Source: Caminicella sporogenes DSM 14501 (GTDB lineage: Bacteria; Bacillota; Clostridia; Peptostreptococcales; Caminicellaceae). From it: a stretch of 64,000 bases of DNA. Location: NCBI RefSeq assembly GCF_900142285.1, contig NZ_FRAJ01000008.1:62001-126000 (forward strand), read 5' to 3'. The notes under the pieces are model-generated. The model did not search any database. It saw only the letters and a list, made by a program, of their open reading frames with translations, and was not told the DNA's origin. This document shows positions 16,029 to 25,189 of the stretch, in pieces; the stretch's first letter is position 1; every line of letters begins with the position of its first letter. The translations under genes and the position numbers were made by a program.

Positions 16029-16790
16029 TTAAGTTATTAAAAAACCTTTCCCTTCAATCAATTCAACATCAACAGCAAAAACTTTTTTTATTAAATCTTG
16101 ATCTAAAACCTTTTTTGAATCTCCATATCTTACCACTTTGCCATTTGAAATAACACATACCTTATCACTAAACTTATAGACTAAATTCAAATCATGCATG
16201 ATTGATAAAACAGTAATATTTTTTTCTCTAATTACCTGTTTTAATAATTTTAAAGATTTTACTTTGTATGCAATATCCATAGCAGAAAAAGCCTCATCTA
16301 ATAACAATATCTCCGGAGATTGCGACAAGGCTCTTGCAAGCATTACTCTTTGGTATTCTCCTCCACTAATTTCTGTTACTAATGAATTCATGAATTTATA
16401 AGTATCTGTTTTTTTCATAAAACTTACTACTATGTCTATATCTTCATCAGTTGGTTCATTTAATCTTTCTCTATATGGATTTCTTCCCATCATAACTATA
16501 TCAAAACATGTAAATGGAAAGCTTATATTTGTCCTCTGCCTGACTACTGCAATTTTTTTTGAAAGTTCTTTTATAGTATAACTAGATAAATCTCTCTGCC
16601 TGTAAAAAATTTTTCCCTTTTTAGGCTTTAATTCGCCCGTCAAAATATTTAACAGTGTAGTCTTTCCACACCCATTTGGACCAATAATAGAAATAAACTT
16701 ACCTTTATCTTCTCTATCAATTTTAAAACTTAAATTTTCAAATATATTAAATTTGCCATATCCAAAAGTAATATTTTGTATATCAAACAT
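16029..16790 (-). CDS. btuD: Cobalamin/iron-siderophore ABC transporter ATP-binding protein (BtuD-like)
   Basis: A 253-residue ABC ATPase of the BtuD/FecE import type: Walker A GPNGCGKTT, Q-loop VRQR, signature ISGGEYQR, Walker B ILLLDEAFSAMD and H-loop IMHD. The reading frame could begin at a TTG at 16850, but this overlaps btuC by 47 bases. The ATG at 16790 (MFDIQNITFGYG) has AAGG five bases upstream and places the first beta strand normally, so I chose it. It pairs with the FecCD-type permease upstream. Cobalamin as substrate is inferred from the riboswitch and CbiK neighbours. Confidence 0.88.
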   Translation of the reverse strand: MFDIQNITFGYGKFNIFENLSFKIDREDKGKFISIIGPNGCGKTTLLNILTGELKPKKGKIFYRQRDLSSYTIKELSKKIAVVRQRTNISFPFTCFDIVMMGRNPYRERLNEPTDEDIDIVVSFMKKTDTYKFMNSLVTEISGGEYQRVMLARALSQSPEILLLDEAFSAMDIAYKVKSLKLLKQVIREKNITVLSIMHDLNLVYKFSDKVCVISNGKVVRYGDSKKVLDQDLIKKVFAVDVELIEGKGFLIT

Positions 16791-16803
16791 AACTACCTTG
16801 TCC

Positions 16804-17859
16804 TTATCTGCGTTTTTTAAAGAAGATATATATAAAAAATGGTCCTCCAAATAAAGTTGTTATAACTCCTACAGGTATTTCTACATTAAGTAGAAGCCTT
16901 GAAAGATTATCTGCTAATACAAGTAAAAGTGCCCCACATATTGCCGAAAGAGGAATAAGTATTTTATTTTTTGTAGATACTGCAAATCTCAATATATGGG
17001 GTACTATTAAACCAACAAAACCTATTATCCCACTTACTGATACACACACAGCAGTTATAAGTGATGCTAATACAAGATATACTTTAGTAATCTTTCCCGG
17101 ATCAACCCCTAATGACCTTGCTTCCTTTTCTCCAAGAGTCATAATATCCAAATCATCAGCAAAATATTTACAGAGTATAATACCTATTAATATTATCGGA
17201 AAACTAATCATCACCTGTGTCCAAGTTTTTGATGATAAACTGCCCATTAGCCAATATACTATCGCTGCTACTTCTTCTCCTGATAAACTTTTTAAAAAGC
17301 TAATACCAGCTGAAAGAATTGAGCTAACTATTATACCTGCAAGTATAAGATTTGATGAAGATATGTACCCATCTTTCAATGATATTTTTAGTACAACTAG
17401 CAGTGTGCAAATTGCTCCAATAAAAGCACTCGGCATTATAGGAATCATTTTGTTAACTACAAAAAGATTTAGAAAAATTGCCAATACAGCTCCAAATGCA
17501 GCACCTGTCGATACCCCTATAGTATATGGGTCAGCTAATGGATTTCTAAGTATTGATTGAAATACAGTCCCTGATACAGCAAGTCCAGCTCCAACTAATG
17601 CTCCAATTAAAACTCTCGGCACTCTTATATCCCATACTATAACTACTACATATTCCTCAAAATTATCTAATAATTTAGAATTAATTAATTTTCCAGTTAT
17701 AATTTTTGCAACAGTAGAAAAGCTTAAATCAGCTCTTCCAAATGATATACTAAAAAGCATTATTAATATTAAAGCTAATAATAATATCAACGTTAAAAAA
17801 AAATTTCTTCTTTGATTTCTTTTTATAGATTGTTTTATATTTATATGTTCATCAACCAT
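16804..17859 (-). CDS. btuC: FecCD/BtuC family ABC transporter permease
   Basis: A 351-residue permease with about ten membrane helices and the FecCD family motifs DIRVPRVLIGALVGAGLAVSG and the late SGIIGFVGLIVPHILR that contacts the ATPase. It is the normal length for BtuC/FhuB-like proteins. It is the first gene after the second cobalamin riboswitch, with GGTGAG before the ATG at 17859, and is followed by its ATPase. Together with the BtuF-SLH protein it forms a predicted corrinoid importer. Confidence 0.9.
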   Translation of the reverse strand: MVDEHINIKQSIKRNQRRNFFLTLILLLALILIMLFSISFGRADLSFSTVAKIITGKLINSKLLDNFEEYVVVIVWDIRVPRVLIGALVGAGLAVSGTVFQSILRNPLADPYTIGVSTGAAFGAVLAIFLNLFVVNKMIPIMPSAFIGAICTLLVVLKISLKDGYISSSNLILAGIIVSSILSAGISFLKSLSGEEVAAIVYWLMGSLSSKTWTQVMISFPIILIGIILCKYFADDLDIMTLGEKEARSLGVDPGKITKVYLVLASLITAVCVSVSGIIGFVGLIVPHILRFAVSTKNKILIPLSAICGALLLVLADNLSRLLLNVEIPVGVITTLFGGPFFIYIFFKKRR

Positions 17860-17902
17860 TATTAACTCACCAAATCATCGCTTATAAAATTTAAAAGTAA
17901 AA

Positions 17903-17930
17903 TAAAAAACCTTGCGGAGAATCGCAAGGT
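17903..17930 (-). terminator. Riboswitch terminator ahead of btuC
   Basis: Minus-strand ACCTTGCG-ATTCTC-CGCAAGGT hairpin followed by six U residues, 44 bases before the btuC start; the probable OFF structure of the riboswitch. Confidence 0.85.
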
Positions 17931-18024
17931 AATTTAACAATACTAACCGAACATAAGAAAAATAACTTATGTCCTATAACAATTTAAATCAACCCTTGCT
18001 TCCCTCCGAAGCGGTTGTCTATTT

Positions 18025-18210
18025 TTTAAGGCAGGTTTCCTGGCTCTGGCTTCTTCCTACTCTCTGACCTTCCCATCTGATACTCAATATTAAACAATAC
18101 TCATCAACAGATAGTGGCTTTCAACAGATTTCGTCTGCCATCACAGTAGCGGGGGCTGCAGAGGATTTTCACCTCTTTCCCTTTTAACTTCTAAATTAGA
18201 AGCACCTTAA
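18025..18210 (-). promoter_or_regulatory. Cobalamin riboswitch (adenosylcobalamin aptamer)
   Basis: Read on the minus strand, the conserved elements are GGGAAAGAGGTGAAAATCC (about 18182-18164), CCCCGCTACTGTGATGGCA (about 18154-18136), AAAGCCACTAT (B12 box), GGGAAGGTCAGAGAG and CCAGGAAACCTGCC ending near 18030. It precedes a terminator and the btuC operon, the standard arrangement in which high cobalamin stops expression of corrinoid uptake. Confidence 0.95.
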
Positions 18211-18239
18211 AAAATATATTAAGTTTTCATATATTTATT

Positions 18240-18269
18240 ATTATAAAGAATTTTTACAATGTTTGTCAA
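18240..18269 (-). promoter_or_regulatory. Promoter of the btuC operon
   Basis: Minus-strand perfect TTGACA (18269-18264) and perfect TATAAT (18245-18240), spacer 18 bases, giving a transcript that starts just before the aptamer. Confidence 0.7.
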
Positions 18270-18309
18270 TATATATCGAATAATAGATTAATTTAATAAT
18301 CTTTACATC

Positions 18310-19041
18310 TTAAATATTAAACAATGAAAAAGGATATTCCTTATAAGGAAGTTTTGATTCAAATCTGCATAAATTTTTATTCTTTGGATGATTAAATGTT
18401 ATACTACTTGCCCATAGAGCAATTTGTGTCCATTTTCTCATCTTTACAAAAGTTTTATTGTATTTATTATCTCCCCATAACGGCAATCCATTGTAAGAAA
18501 ACTGAACTCTTATTTGATGATGTCTACCCGTTTTTAAAAAAATTTTTACAAGGCTAAGTATTCCGTATTCCTTTGTATCAACACTGTCTATTAACTCATA
18601 TTCAAGTATAGCTTCCTTAGCTTTTTTTGTATCCTTTGTAACTACTTTAGACATATTAACAGTCCTAAGTTTTAATAGATAATTCCTTAATTCAGCCTTC
18701 TCCTTCTCAGGCTTTCCACAAACTACAGCATAATATTCCTTTTTAAATCTCTTTGTCCTTATCTCCTCAGACAACCATGCATTAGCTTCTCTTGTCTTTG
18801 CAAATACCATTAATCCTCCTACAGGCCTATCCAGTCTATGTACAAGTCCTATATAAGGATTTTTTGCAGCAGGATAATTTTTCTTTAAATATTCCTTGAG
18901 TAATGAAAGCATATCAATATCTCCAGTCTTATCACTTTGCGTTGGCATTTTCGGTGGTTTTTCAGCTACTATAATATGTTTATCTTCATGTATTATCTTT
19001 ATATCTTTATCTTTTAATATTTCTAAAATAGTTCCTTTCAT
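18310..19041 (-). CDS. RluA-family pseudouridine synthase
   Basis: A 243-residue RluA/RluD-type RNA pseudouridine synthase. The catalytic motif GLVHRLDRPVGGLMVFAKT (catalytic Asp in HRLD) is intact, as are the later TGRHHQIRVQF and LPLWGDNKYN motifs. There is no N-terminal S4 domain, as in the shorter YlyB/RluC-like single-domain members. A TTG start at 19065 is possible, but ATG 19041 follows AGGAG with 10-base spacing. The gene stands alone between the cobalamin and ribose operons. The RNA target (23S rRNA or tRNA) cannot be told. Confidence 0.92.
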   Translation of the reverse strand: MKGTILEILKDKDIKIIHEDKHIIVAEKPPKMPTQSDKTGDIDMLSLLKEYLKKNYPAAKNPYIGLVHRLDRPVGGLMVFAKTREANAWLSEEIRTKRFKKEYYAVVCGKPEKEKAELRNYLLKLRTVNMSKVVTKDTKKAKEAILEYELIDSVDTKEYGILSLVKIFLKTGRHHQIRVQFSYNGLPLWGDNKYNKTFVKMRKWTQIALWASSITFNHPKNKNLCRFESKLPYKEYPFSLFNI

Positions 19042-19265
19042 ATTCTCTACTCTCCTAACTATCAATTGTAAGTTCTATATTGTAAATTTTAGGGTCAATT
19101 ACTCAATATCTTAAAATAATCCATAATTCTCAACTTGCTAAATAATTATGAGCTTGTTGACAAATTTATATTTTCAATCTTTTAGTCTTATTTTGTCTAC
19201 AATCTGAATTATTGATTTCTTTATAATATAATTAGATTATACAACATTTTTATATAAAAAATAAC

Positions 19266-19303
19266 AAAAAGTAGAGAACTCTTTTTTTGAGCTCTCTACT
19301 TTT
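19266..19303 (-). terminator. Intrinsic terminator of the ribose operon
   Basis: A 15-pair stem (AAAAGTAGAGA-CTC arms with one mismatch) followed on the minus strand by TTTTTGTTATTTTT, directly after rbsB. Confidence 0.85.
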
Positions 19304-19316
19304 CTATATAAATCTA

Positions 19317-20213
19317 TTATTTAGTTATTAATTTAAGCTCTACAGGTATAAAATCTGCTACCTTTTCACCTTTAATAATTTTTACAGCATTTTCAACTCC
19401 CAAACTACCAATTAAACTTGGCTGTTGAGCTACAGTTGCTGCCATTTTTCCTTCTTTTACAGCTTTAACAGCATCATCTGTTGCATCAAAACCTACTACA
19501 ATTATATTTCTTCCACTTGCTTCTATAGCTTTTAATGCCCCAAGTGCCATTTCATCATTATGTGCAAATACTGCATCTATTTCAGGCTGTGCTTGTAATA
19601 TATTTTCCATTACATTTAATCCCTTTGTTCTATCAAAATCAGCTACTTGTCTTGCAACAACTTCTATATCAGACTTACTTATTGCATCATTAAATCCTTT
19701 TCCCCTATCCCTTGCTGCTGAAGTACCTGCTATTCCTTCAAGTTCAACAACTTTACCTTTTCCTCCTAATTTTTCTACTATAAATTCTCCAGCCATGGTT
19801 CCACCAGCTACATTATCAGAAGCTACATGAGTTACTACTTCTCCACTATTTGCTCCTCTATCAAGTGTAATAACCGGTACATTCTTTTCATTTGCTCTCT
19901 TTATAGCATTTCCAACTGCATCTGAATCTGTTGGATTAATAAGAATTACTGAAACACCTTGAGTTAATAAGTCTTCAACATTTGCCAATTCCTTTGCTGG
20001 GTCATTTTGTGAATCCAAAACAATAAGTTCTACTCCTAATTCCTTAGCTTTTGCTTCTGCTCCTTCTTTTAGTGTTACAAAGAATGGATTATTTAGCGTT
20101 GAAACAACAAGACCTATCTTCTCTTTTCCATCTTCTGCAGGTTTAGCACCACATCCTGCTAAAGTTCCTAAAGTTAGCAGTAAACACAATAATAATGCTA
20201 TACTTTTTTTCAT
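19317..20213 (-). CDS. rbsB: Ribose ABC transporter substrate-binding protein RbsB
   Basis: A 298-residue sugar-binding lipoprotein: signal sequence with lipobox TLAGC (Cys about 20), then the type I periplasmic-binding fold. Ribose-contact motifs are visible, including [20 protein letters not shown], the central [21 protein letters not shown] and the late [11 protein letters not shown] and VGFDATDDA. It binds ribose outside the cell and passes it to RbsCA. It is the last gene of the rbs operon, 25 bases after rbsC, and is followed by a strong terminator. Confidence 0.95.
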   Translation of the reverse strand: MKKSIALLLCLLLTLGTLAGCGAKPAEDGKEKIGLVVSTLNNPFFVTLKEGAEAKAKELGVELIVLDSQNDPAKELANVEDLLTQGVSVILINPTDSDAVGNAIKRANEKNVPVITLDRGANSGEVVTHVASDNVAGGTMAGEFIVEKLGGKGKVVELEGIAGTSAARDRGKGFNDAISKSDIEVVARQVADFDRTKGLNVMENILQAQPEIDAVFAHNDEMALGALKAIEASGRNIIVVGFDATDDAVKAVKEGKMAATVAQQPSLIGSLGVENAVKIIKGEKVADFIPVELKLITK

Positions 20214-20238
20214 CTCTAAACTCCTCCTTTATATTTTT

Positions 20239-21177
20239 TTATTTTTGTTTTCTATCTAATAACACCGCAACTAATATCACTAGTCCCTTCGCTAAAAATT
20301 GATAATATGAAGAGACATCCATGAGATTTAGTGCGTTGTTTAAGATACCTATTATCAATGCACCTATAATAGTTCCAAGTATTGAACCAACTCCACCTGC
20401 AAGACTAGTTCCTCCAAGTACAACTGCTGCAATAGCATCTAATTCATATCCTGTTCCAGCAGTAGGCTGAGCTGATGAAAGTCTTGCAGTAATTATAATC
20501 CCTGCTAAAGCTGATAAAAGTCCACTAATTCCATATACATATAATTTTATGTTATCAGTACTTATTCCAGATAATTTTGTAGCCTCCTCATTTCCACCTA
20601 ATGCATAAATATATCTTCCAAGTCTTGTATATTTAAGAATATAATATCCAAGCGCAAATACCAAAATCATTATGTAAATAGGAATAGGTATTTGTAAAAA
20701 ATATCCACTACCAAGTTTTGAAAAGATTTCTGCATTTTTTTCATAACCTATGCTAATTGGTTTTCCATTAGTAAAAACAAGTGTAGCTCCTCTTGCAAAA
20801 GTCATTATTGCAAGTGTAGCAATAAAAGGTTGTACTTTTCCCTTACTAATTATCACTCCATTTAAAATTCCAATAACTGCTCCAATAACTAATGTTATAA
20901 TAACTGCAAGAAATGGATTTAATCCAGCTGATACCATACTTGCTGCATATGCCCCAGTTAAAGCTAATATCGAACCTACTGAAAGGTCAATACCCCCAGT
21001 TAAAATTACGAAAGTCATCCCTGCCGCAATAATCGAATTTATTGATGTCTGTCTTAATATATTCAAAATATTGCCTACTGTTAAAAACCTAGGATTTAAA
21101 ATCGATATTATAATTGAAAACAGTACAAGCCCTATAATAGATTTATATTTCATAACTTTAGATAAATTCATATTCAT
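20239..21177 (-). CDS. rbsC: Ribose ABC transporter permease RbsC
   Basis: A 312-residue permease of the RbsC/AraH family with eight or more membrane helices and the motifs TFVILTGGIDLSVGS, GALNG-like GAVIGILNGVI, and ALGGNEEATKLSGI, all typical of ribose permeases. It forms the membrane channel used by RbsB and RbsA. It begins 5 bases after the rbsA stop. Confidence 0.95.
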   Translation of the reverse strand: MNMNLSKVMKYKSIIGLVLFSIIISILNPRFLTVGNILNILRQTSINSIIAAGMTFVILTGGIDLSVGSILALTGAYAASMVSAGLNPFLAVIITLVIGAVIGILNGVIISKGKVQPFIATLAIMTFARGATLVFTNGKPISIGYEKNAEIFSKLGSGYFLQIPIPIYIMILVFALGYYILKYTRLGRYIYALGGNEEATKLSGISTDNIKLYVYGISGLLSALAGIIITARLSSAQPTAGTGYELDAIAAVVLGGTSLAGGVGSILGTIIGALIIGILNNALNLMDVSSYYQFLAKGLVILVAVLLDRKQK

Positions 21178-21182
21178 CAGCT

Positions 21183-22676
21183 CTAAGCCTCCTTAATCCC
21201 TACTGCCAATTTCATTATTTTTTCTTGTGTTGCATCTTTTATATTTAATATTCCTGACAACCTTCCTTCATGCATTATTAAAATTCTATCACTCATACCC
21301 AATATTTCAGGAATTTCTGAAGAAATCATTATAATACTCATGCCCTGCTTTTTAAATTCATTCATCAAATCATAAATTTCCTTTTTAGCTCCAACATCTA
21401 CTCCTCGTGTTGGTTCATCTAATATTAAAACTCTCGGCTTAGTCATCAAACTTTTAGAAATGCTGACTTTTTGTTGATTTCCACCGCTTAAATTTTTAAC
21501 TGTTTGGTTTATAGAAGGTGTCTTAATTGATATTTTCTCAACATATTCTTTAGAACTTTTTATCTCTTTAGATTTATTGATATATCCAAACAAACCTGTA
21601 AATTTATTTAAAGCCGATAAACTCATATTCTCTTTAACTGTCATGCCAAGTACCAATCCATCACCTTTTCTATCCTCTGAAACATAAGCAATACCATATT
21701 TAATTGCATCTGATGGCGATTTTATATTTAATTTTTTTCCATCAAGTAAAATTTCACCTTCTCTTGCTTTTATAGCTCCATAAATAGTCCTAGCAAGTTC
21801 TGTCCTTCCAGAACCCATAAGACCAGCTACTCCAAGTATTTCCCCTTCATAAAGGTCAAAAGATATATCACTAATCAATTCATTCGATAAATTCTTTACC
21901 TCTAATACTTTTTTTCCTAAATTTATTTCTATTCGTGGATATTGTTCAGTAAGTTTTCTTCCTACCATCATTTCTATTAAATCATCTTCATTTATTTCCT
22001 CTATACTTTTTTCTCCTATGAACTTGCCATCTCTTAATACAGTAACATAATCACATATTTCAAATATCTCCTTCATTCTATGTGAAATATATACTATACT
22101 CTTTCCTTCAGTCTTTAATGTATTAATAACCTTAAAAAGATTTACAGTTTCTTTATCTGTTAAAGCATCAGTAGGTTCATCCATTATTATAATCTCTGCA
22201 TCAAGAGATAAAGCTTTTGCTATTTCAACCATTTGCTGCTTTCCAATACTTAGCTCTGAAATCTTTTTTTGTGGATTTTCTTTAACCCCCAAAAACTCTA
22301 AAAGCTCCACAGCCCTTTTATAAAGCTGTTTTTTATCTATTTTCCTTAAAATATTTATCGGCTCTCTACCTAAAAATATATTTTCAGCTATTGTAAGCTC
22401 TGGAATAAGATTTAGCTCTTGATGTATTATAGCTATCCCACTATTTTGAGCTTCCCTTGGACTGTTAAAATTTACTTCTCTTCCTTTAAAATAAATTTTC
22501 CCAGATGTCTTTTGATAAACTCCAGACAAAATTTTCATTAAAGTAGATTTCCCTGCTCCATTCTCTCCAAGAAGTGCCATAACTTTACCTTTAGGTACTC
22601 TAAAATTAACCTTATCTAGAGCCAAAACACCCGGAAATGATTTTGTAATTTCCTTCATTTCTAAAATATAATTCAC
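21183..22676 (-). CDS. rbsA: Ribose ABC transporter ATP-binding protein RbsA
   Basis: A 497-residue double ATPase. The first cassette has Walker A GENGAGKST (about residues 36-44), signature LSIGKQQM and Walker B IIIMDEPT. The second has the divergent Walker A GLMGSGRTE and the signature LSGGNQQK with VLILDEPTRGVD. A degenerate second P-loop is normal for sugar importers of this class. It energises ribose import with RbsC. Confidence 0.96.
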   Translation of the reverse strand: MNYILEMKEITKSFPGVLALDKVNFRVPKGKVMALLGENGAGKSTLMKILSGVYQKTSGKIYFKGREVNFNSPREAQNSGIAIIHQELNLIPELTIAENIFLGREPINILRKIDKKQLYKRAVELLEFLGVKENPQKKISELSIGKQQMVEIAKALSLDAEIIIMDEPTDALTDKETVNLFKVINTLKTEGKSIVYISHRMKEIFEICDYVTVLRDGKFIGEKSIEEINEDDLIEMMVGRKLTEQYPRIEINLGKKVLEVKNLSNELISDISFDLYEGEILGVAGLMGSGRTELARTIYGAIKAREGEILLDGKKLNIKSPSDAIKYGIAYVSEDRKGDGLVLGMTVKENMSLSALNKFTGLFGYINKSKEIKSSKEYVEKISIKTPSINQTVKNLSGGNQQKVSISKSLMTKPRVLILDEPTRGVDVGAKKEIYDLMNEFKKQGMSIIMISSEIPEILGMSDRILIMHEGRLSGILNIKDATQEKIMKLAVGIKEA

Positions 22677-22688
22677 TTTTTCTCACTC

Positions 22689-23084
22689 CTAAAAAATAAC
22701 TCCAGACTCTAATATAACATTTGCATAAGGAGAACATTCTCCCGTTCTAACTACAGCCTTTGCACTCTCTGTAATTTTTTTAAACTGTTCATGAGACACA
22801 TACTTAATTTCAATATTACTAAACTTTTTTAAAAGTTCATTATGTATATCTGGATTTTTTTCCTTTATTTCTTCGGCAACTATTACGGATTCAACTTTTA
22901 ATTCTTTTAAAACTGCATCTAATGTTTCAATAAAACTCGGTATTCCCTTTATTAAAGAAATATCTATTCTCTTAACATCTTTAGGAATAGGAAGTCCAGC
23001 ATCTGCAATTACTAGCTTATCAGTATGCCCCATTTTGCTAATTTCTGTTATAATTTCAGAATTTAATAAAATTCCCTTCTTCAT
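22689..23084 (-). CDS. rbsD: D-ribose pyranase RbsD
   Basis: A 131-residue RbsD, which interconverts the pyranose and furanose forms of ribose so that RbsK can use it. The N-terminal MKKGILLNSEIITEISKMGH with the catalytic His20 and the C-terminal RTGECSPYANVILESGV motif are conserved. Its ATG overlaps the rbsK stop (TAATG), so the two are translationally coupled. Confidence 0.95.
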   Translation of the reverse strand: MKKGILLNSEIITEISKMGHTDKLVIADAGLPIPKDVKRIDISLIKGIPSFIETLDAVLKELKVESVIVAEEIKEKNPDIHNELLKKFSNIEIKYVSHEQFKKITESAKAVVRTGECSPYANVILESGVIF

Positions 23085-23995
23085 TATTTCACTCCCTTAA
23101 AATTTTTAACTTCTTCTAATGTAGGCAAAGAACTTTGTGCCCCTTTTCTCGTTACAGTTATAGCTGCAACCTTTGTTGCAAACTCTATTGCTTCACAAAT
23201 ATCTTTATCTTTTGATAACTTTACCGTCAATCCTGCAATAAAACTATCGCCTGCAGCAGTTGTATCAACTGCTGTAACTTTATAGGCATTAAATTTTATA
23301 TGTTTTTCATTACTAAAATAAACTGCTCCTTCTCTGCCTAATGTTACTATAATCTCCTTTACACCCTTATCCATCAAAAAATTAGAACCTTTAATTATGT
23401 CCTCAAAGGAATTTATTTTGACATCTGAAAGCACTTCTATTTCTGTTTCATTTAACACTAACAAATCAATATTCTCTAAAAGATTATCACTAAGTTTACA
23501 AGCTGGAGCTGGATTTAATATAGTATACTTATTCATATCCTTTGCCTTCTTAAAAATGTACTCAATTGTTTCCAAAGGAATTTCCAACTGCGAAACTAAG
23601 ATATCACAATCTCTTATAACACTATCCTTTATGTCTTCAGGCATCAAATCAAAATTTGCACCCGGAATAACTACAATAGAATTATCACCATCTTCATTTA
23701 CCATTATCATTGCAATGCCTGTTGACTGATTTTTTTGAACATATACATTTGAAATATCTACATTATTTAACTGCAAATTATTTTTCAATATCTCTCCAAA
23801 ACTGTCATCTCCAACTTTACCAAGCATTTTTACATTGCCTTTTAGTCTGCCTATTGCAGCAGCCTGATTTGCTCCTTTTCCTCCGGGTATTTTTTCAAAG
23901 CCTCTGCCTAAAACAGTTTCTCCTACTCTCGGAGTAACTCTTACATTAGTAACTAAATCCATATTAAGACTACCAACAACTAAAATCTTTTTCAC
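23084..23995 (-). CDS. rbsK: Ribokinase RbsK
   Basis: A PfkB-family ribokinase of 303 residues. The N-terminal signature GGKGANQAAAIGRL and the C-terminal DTTAAGDSFIAGL motif with its catalytic Asp are present. It phosphorylates ribose to ribose-5-phosphate. Several non-ATG starts are possible (GTG 24004, TTG 23998, GTG 23995); the GTG at 23995 is best placed behind AGAGGTG and gives the usual MKKILVVGSLNMD start. It lies between rbsR and rbsD. Confidence 0.94.
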   Translation of the reverse strand: MKKILVVGSLNMDLVTNVRVTPRVGETVLGRGFEKIPGGKGANQAAAIGRLKGNVKMLGKVGDDSFGEILKNNLQLNNVDISNVYVQKNQSTGIAMIMVNEDGDNSIVVIPGANFDLMPEDIKDSVIRDCDILVSQLEIPLETIEYIFKKAKDMNKYTILNPAPACKLSDNLLENIDLLVLNETEIEVLSDVKINSFEDIIKGSNFLMDKGVKEIIVTLGREGAVYFSNEKHIKFNAYKVTAVDTTAAGDSFIAGLTVKLSKDKDICEAIEFATKVAAITVTRKGAQSSLPTLEEVKNFKGVK

Positions 23996-24027
23996 AATCA
24001 ACACCTCTAATCACGTTTTTACAATAA

Positions 24028-24041
24028 GTTAAACGTTTAAC
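24028..24041. promoter_or_regulatory. LacI-type operator between rbsR and rbsK
   Basis: A perfect 14-bp palindrome GTTAAACGTTTAAC, with the central CG step typical of LacI/RbsR/CcpA sites, about 33 bases before rbsK. It resembles the site at the rbsR promoter. Confidence 0.65.
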
Positions 24042-24053
24042 TATATAAAAAAA

Positions 24054-25055
24054 TCACTTTGTAGATTTTCTAATGACAAGTCTAGTATCTAAAACATACT
24101 TATTTATCTTTATTTCTTTTTTCTCTATCATATCAATTAACAACTCTGCCGCTTTATAACCCATTTCATAATTTGGCTGTTTTATAGTAGTTAAATCTGG
24201 GTCTATCATTTTAGCCATATATATATCATCAAATCCAATTACACCAACTTCTCTAGGAATATCAAATCCCTTCACTTTTAATGCCTTAATTGCTCCTATA
24301 GCAATCAAATCATTCCCACAAAAAACACTATCGAATTTTATATCTCTTTTTAAAGCTCTTAAAATTCCTTCATATCCCCAATCACTACTATAATCACCTT
24401 CACAAACTAAACAATCTTCAATTTCAAAACCTTCATCTATTAAAGCTCTACAATACCCTTCATATCTATCTCTTGTAGGTTTACTCGTCATTGGTCCAGT
24501 TAAATGTAGAATTTTTTTATATCCTCTATTTAGCAAATACTTAACTGCATCATAAGCTCCTTTTACATTATTTACAGTAATTATTCCATGAGTTTTTAAT
24601 CCTTCTATTTCTCTATCTACAGTTATAACTGGTACTTGAAAAGATGTTAACTTTTTAAATTTATCAGTTCTCCTTGATGAAGCTGTAAATATAATACCAT
24701 CTACCATTTTTTCCTTAAGCATATCTACATAAATTTCTTCTTTTTGAACATTATTGTCTGAATTACAAAGTATTAAATTATACCCTCTTTCATTCGCCTT
24801 ATCTTCTGCTCCTCTAGCTAACTCAGGAAAGAATGGGTTAACTATATCAGGAATAATTAAACCAAGTGTATTCGTTCTTTTAGTAACTAAACTACTTGCA
24901 ACACGATTCGGAACATAACCATACTTTTTTATAATCTCAAGTACCCTATTTCTAGTAGTTTCACTAATATTTTGATCTTTTTTATTTAATATTTTAGATA
25001 CTGTTGCAGTAGATACTCCTGCTATTCTAGCTATGTCTTTTATAGTTATTTTCAT
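24054..25055 (-). CDS. rbsR: LacI-family transcriptional regulator, probable ribose operon repressor RbsR
   Basis: A 333-residue LacI-family repressor: N-terminal helix-turn-helix with IKDIARIAGVSTATVSKILN (about residues 3-22) and hinge NRVASSLVTKRT, then a periplasmic-binding-like effector domain (about 60-330) with GLIIPDIVNPFFPELARG and GVIGFDDIYMAK. It is the first gene of the rbs operon, and two palindromic TAAACG-type operators flank it, supporting autoregulation and ribose control. CcpA-like members share this motif; the context makes RbsR the better name. Confidence 0.9.
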   Translation of the reverse strand: MKITIKDIARIAGVSTATVSKILNKKDQNISETTRNRVLEIIKKYGYVPNRVASSLVTKRTNTLGLIIPDIVNPFFPELARGAEDKANERGYNLILCNSDNNVQKEEIYVDMLKEKMVDGIIFTASSRRTDKFKKLTSFQVPVITVDREIEGLKTHGIITVNNVKGAYDAVKYLLNRGYKKILHLTGPMTSKPTRDRYEGYCRALIDEGFEIEDCLVCEGDYSSDWGYEGILRALKRDIKFDSVFCGNDLIAIGAIKALKVKGFDIPREVGVIGFDDIYMAKMIDPDLTTIKQPNYEMGYKAAELLIDMIEKKEIKINKYVLDTRLVIRKSTK

Positions 25056-25077
25056 TTTACAACCTCACATTATTTAG

Positions 25078-25090
25078 GTAAACGTTTTAC
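25078..25090. promoter_or_regulatory. LacI-type operator at the rbs promoter
   Basis: Near-palindrome GTAAACGTTTTAC just downstream of the -10 element and 22 bases before rbsR, similar to the perfect site at 24028. Confidence 0.65.
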
Positions 25091-25106
25091 TAAACCACTT
25101 ACCTTA

Positions 25107-25134
25107 ATTATACCACTTATTTCTATTAATGCAA
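25107..25134 (-). promoter_or_regulatory. Promoter of the ribose operon
   Basis: Minus-strand TTGCAT (25134-25129) and perfect TATAAT (25112-25107), spacer 16 bases, followed by the LacI-type operator. Confidence 0.65.
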
Positions 25135-25145
25135 TATTTTTTTGA

Positions 25146-25181
25146 AAATAAAAATCCTCGATTTTAATACAATCGAGGATT
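25146..25181 (-). terminator. Intrinsic terminator of the fructose operon
   Basis: AATCCTCGATT/AATCGAGGATT 11-bp perfect stem, 7-base loop, followed on the minus strand by a U-rich tail. It lies just after fruA and just before the rbs promoter. Confidence 0.85.
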
Positions 25182-25189
25182 AAATATAT

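Noticed and set aside
16791-16850. Longer btuD start at TTG 16850
   Set aside because: It would overlap btuC by 47 bases and precede the normal first beta strand; ATG 16790 has its own ribosome binding site.
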